Source of the DNA: Rhizobiaceae bacterium
GTDB taxonomy: Bacteria > Pseudomonadota > Alphaproteobacteria > Rhizobiales > Rhizobiaceae
DNA length: 64,000 nucleotides
Assembly (NCBI GenBank): GCA_017643495.1
Contig: JAEPNK010000001.1
Location: forward strand, 1,841,623 to 1,905,622
Direction: 5' to 3'
Part shown: positions 62,036 to 64,000 of the stretch, piece after piece
Layout of the letters: each line of letters starts with the position of its first letter
Position numbering within the stretch: position 1 is the first letter of the stretch
Notes under the pieces: model-generated
The model's database searches: none
What the model was told of the DNA's origin: nothing
Seen by the model: only the letters and a program-made list of their open reading frames with translations
Program-made: the position numbers and the translations under genes

Positions 62036-64000
62036 TCAACGCCTTCCATGTTCCAGATCTGTTGCGATCGTCAGGTCTGTCCTGTCGGTACGTATTTTGT
62101 AGACCTGATAATTTTCCATTACCCGCTGCACATAATTTCGTGTTTCTGTAAAAGGGATAAACTCTATCCAGTCGATGATTTCATCAAGCGACTTTTCTCT
62201 TGGGTCACCGAACCGGGCAATCCACTCGCGCACCCTTCCGGGGCCTGCGTTATAGGCGGCTAAGGTCAGGACATATGATCCGTCGAATTCTTCCAGCTGT
62301 TTCGATAAATAGGCGCTTCCAAGAGTGACGTTGTAAGAAGCATCACTGGCAAGCCGGTCTTGGGAATAACGAAGACCCAAATCCTTTGCCATCTTCCTCG
62401 CCGTGCCCGGCAACAATTGGAGCAATCCCAGCGCACCGGCATGTGACCGGGCCTTTCTATCAAACGCGCTTTCTTGTCTCGCTATTGCATATGCAAGGGC
62501 CAGTCCTGTTTTTCCGGTTTTCGCATCCGGCGGAATTGCTCCCTTTGGCCAGGCAAGGGTGTCAACATGCAACCTCCTGACGTGTGCAAGCTTTCCTATT
62601 TGGAGTGCCAGCATGTGCTTGCCCTGTGTTTCTGCATCGTGTGCGAGAAGTGCCAGTTCTCCCGATGAATCAAGTGTTCTGCCAAGGTATCGGTAAATAC
62701 TGTCAGCACGCCAGGCAAAGCCGGTAGACTCCAGCAGTCTGATCACACGAACCAGTTCCCGGGACCTGTACCGGATGCGTTCAGCATGTGTTGGAGAAGG
62801 GCGCTGTATTGAAATCTTGTTGCGGCCAAGTTTGTTGCTGGCCAGTTGGCCGTAGAATGTGCCGGTGTGCATGGCTGCAAGTTCATAATGCCGTGTCATA
62901 TCTTCACCGGAACTCGAACGTGCCATCCAGTAATGGCCGCGAGCCTGACTGATTGGCTGACTGGTCACGTCAAGCAGCTTTGCGAAGTGTAGTTTCGCTT
63001 TGCTCTTGTCCTTGAGAAATCGCAATGCATACCAGCCGGCGTGAAATTCTGCCTCGGCAATTTTCGCCGGTGATCTGGCAGAATGATTGCTTGCTATCCG
63101 GTATGCAGTTTCTGCATCCCCGAATTCAAGCATTTGTCTTGAGACGATACGTCTTTCATTCCACCATTCATCCTGATCAACGAATTGTTTGGGTTCTTCA
63201 GATGTCGCAGCCAGCAATTCGGCGGCTTTCCGGTATTCGCCATTCCTGCGGGCTTGTTCAATTTTTATGAAGCGGTAGGCAATGTCACTTTGAGAGGAGG
63301 CCGCGACTGCATCTATCTTTTCTGTCGCATCGCTGTTGCGTTTGAGCACTGCCGCCCATGCTTTTGCGAGGCTGGACTGTTCTGCCAGGGATCCCATGCG
63401 TTCGCCAGCGGTGATGTTGCCATTGTAAAACATCCGGTGCATTCGTATGCGGTGATCTGCGACCTGCAGAACGTTCGCGAACCTGGAAAGCAGGTCTTTC
63501 TCCATGGTCTCGTCCAAGAGTTCTTCATGCCATACGGGGATTAGGATCTGGCGGGCCAGCGTTTTCTTGCCCCTGGCGAGATAGGCTTCAGCCAGCAAAG
63601 CTTTACCGGTAACAGATACCGGCGGGTTGTCTTCAAGATATTGTATAATCTTTGTTGGCTCCGGTGACTCGTTCGCGAGTGCATTTTCTGCATTGATTTG
63701 TATTGCCCGTTGGCCAGGCCAGTCTTGCAGGCTGTTGGCAATATCCATCAACTCGTTGAATGAAATCTCCGCATGCCCCGACAAAGCAATGGCCCAGGAC
63801 AGTGTTTTTCTGGGCAGTGAACCAAGAGGCAACTTGTCACGAATTTGAACGGCTTCTGTGATCCTCTTGCGCGAAACGGCAGCAAGGCCTTCCTTGAGAA
63901 GTTCTTCTGAAGCACCCAACCCCTGATCGCCCGGTGATACTTCAGGTAACGAGGATGAATGTCCGTCCTGTTTGTCTGACAATGGGCTCCTGGTAGGAAT
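62036..64000 (-). CDS. Lytic murein transglycosylase (Slt-type), 5' end cut by window edge
   Basis: At least 648 residues. A long superhelical tetratricopeptide-like part precedes the C-terminal SLT domain: catalytic Glu in ALAYAIARQESAFDRKARSHAGALGLLQLLPGT, then the GSAYLSKQLEEFDGSYVLTLAAYNAGPGRVREWI motif region (positions about 530-600). A TTG at 63982 with AGGAG upstream could start it, but that start has no signal peptide, which these periplasmic enzymes need, and the frame stays open to the window edge. The real start is therefore probably beyond 64000. It cleaves peptidoglycan to give 1,6-anhydro ends. Confidence 0.9.
   Translation of the reverse strand: MPTRSPLSDKQDGHSSSLPEVSPGDQGLGASEELLKEGLAAVSRKRITEAVQIRDKLPLGSLPRKTLSWAIALSGHAEISFNELMDIANSLQDWPGQRAIQINAENALANESPEPTKIIQYLEDNPPVSVTGKALLAEAYLARGKKTLARQILIPVWHEELLDETMEKDLLSRFANVLQVADHRIRMHRMFYNGNITAGERMGSLAEQSSLAKAWAAVLKRNSDATEKIDAVAASSQSDIAYRFIKIEQARRNGEYRKAAELLAATSEEPKQFVDQDEWWNERRIVSRQMLEFGDAETAYRIASNHSARSPAKIAEAEFHAGWYALRFLKDKSKAKLHFAKLLDVTSQPISQARGHYWMARSSSGEDMTRHYELAAMHTGTFYGQLASNKLGRNKISIQRPSPTHAERIRYRSRELVRVIRLLESTGFAWRADSIYRYLGRTLDSSGELALLAHDAETQGKHMLALQIGKLAHVRRLHVDTLAWPKGAIPPDAKTGKTGLALAYAIARQESAFDRKARSHAGALGLLQLLPGTARKMAKDLGLRYSQDRLASDASYNVTLGSAYLSKQLEEFDGSYVLTLAAYNAGPGRVREWIARFGDPREKSLDEIIDWIEFIPFTETRNYVQRVMENYQVYKIRTDRTDLTIATDLEHGRR

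Overview
The window is chromosome-like DNA of an alphaproteobacterium, probably Hyphomicrobiales or Rhodobacterales. Pointers are the DeoR/GlpR-GlpD glycerol block, the many Tat-exported ABC binding proteins, the OmpA-repeat and helix-hairpin-helix pair, and AGGAG ribosome sites with many TTG starts. Base composition is mosaic: judged by eye, about 50% GC in most of the window, higher across thiC and the microcompartment operon (about 8.3-22.9 kb), and highest across the efflux cassette (36.7-40.5 kb).

Layout. 1-6.3 kb: a glycerol/glycerol-3-phosphate block, with a minus-strand DeoR regulator, ABC ATPase and binding protein (cut by the window edge) divergent from HAD phosphatase, glpD and a Na/Pi transporter. 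6.4-8.1 kb: an XRE regulator divergent from a small membrane protein and a DUF1330 protein. 8.4-10.4 kb: thiC under a TPP riboswitch. 10.5-22.9 kb: the main accessory system, a 13-gene minus-strand operon for a bacterial microcompartment that resembles the RMM/aminoacetone-utilisation type of mycobacteria. It has two BMC-T, one BMC-H and one BMC-P shell proteins, a CoA-acylating aldehyde dehydrogenase, a class III PLP phospholyase, an amino-alcohol kinase and an SDR dehydrogenase. It also carries a PotABCD-like importer, a cysteine hydrolase and an unrecognised cargo-like protein. A divergent DeoR regulator sits at its head.

23.2-36.3 kb is accessory DNA: a haem-handling pair, an acyltransferase, a copper-tolerance cluster behind a CueR-type promoter (TolC-like lipoprotein, multicopper oxidase, cupredoxin, CusF-like protein), a class III cyclase, a DHFR-like reductase with a TetR regulator, and small membrane proteins. 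36.4-41.4 kb: an EmrAB-like efflux cassette with its own TetR regulator, flanked by two dead IS6-like elements. 41.3-56.9 kb: a LacI-type regulator divergent from a 12-gene operon with two complete ABC importers, an HpsN/HisD-like dehydrogenase, a metallo-beta-lactamase-fold protein, an unrecognised His-rich HD-like protein and a malic-enzyme-like protein. This looks like a catabolic pathway for an undefined C3-type polyol or sulfonate-like substrate. 57-64 kb returns to housekeeping genes: tRNA-Ser(GCT), a large OmpA-repeat protein, a tiny membrane protein, a duplicated helix-hairpin-helix protein, an alpha/beta hydrolase and a lytic transglycosylase running off the window.

A family of decayed IS6-like elements and two miniature derivatives runs through the window (8.1, 22.9, 25.1, 34.3, 36.4, 40.5 and 56.9 kb). 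Its copies mark most module borders, and twice an element end supplies the last codons and stop of a neighbouring gene. No intact transposase and no CRISPR array was seen.
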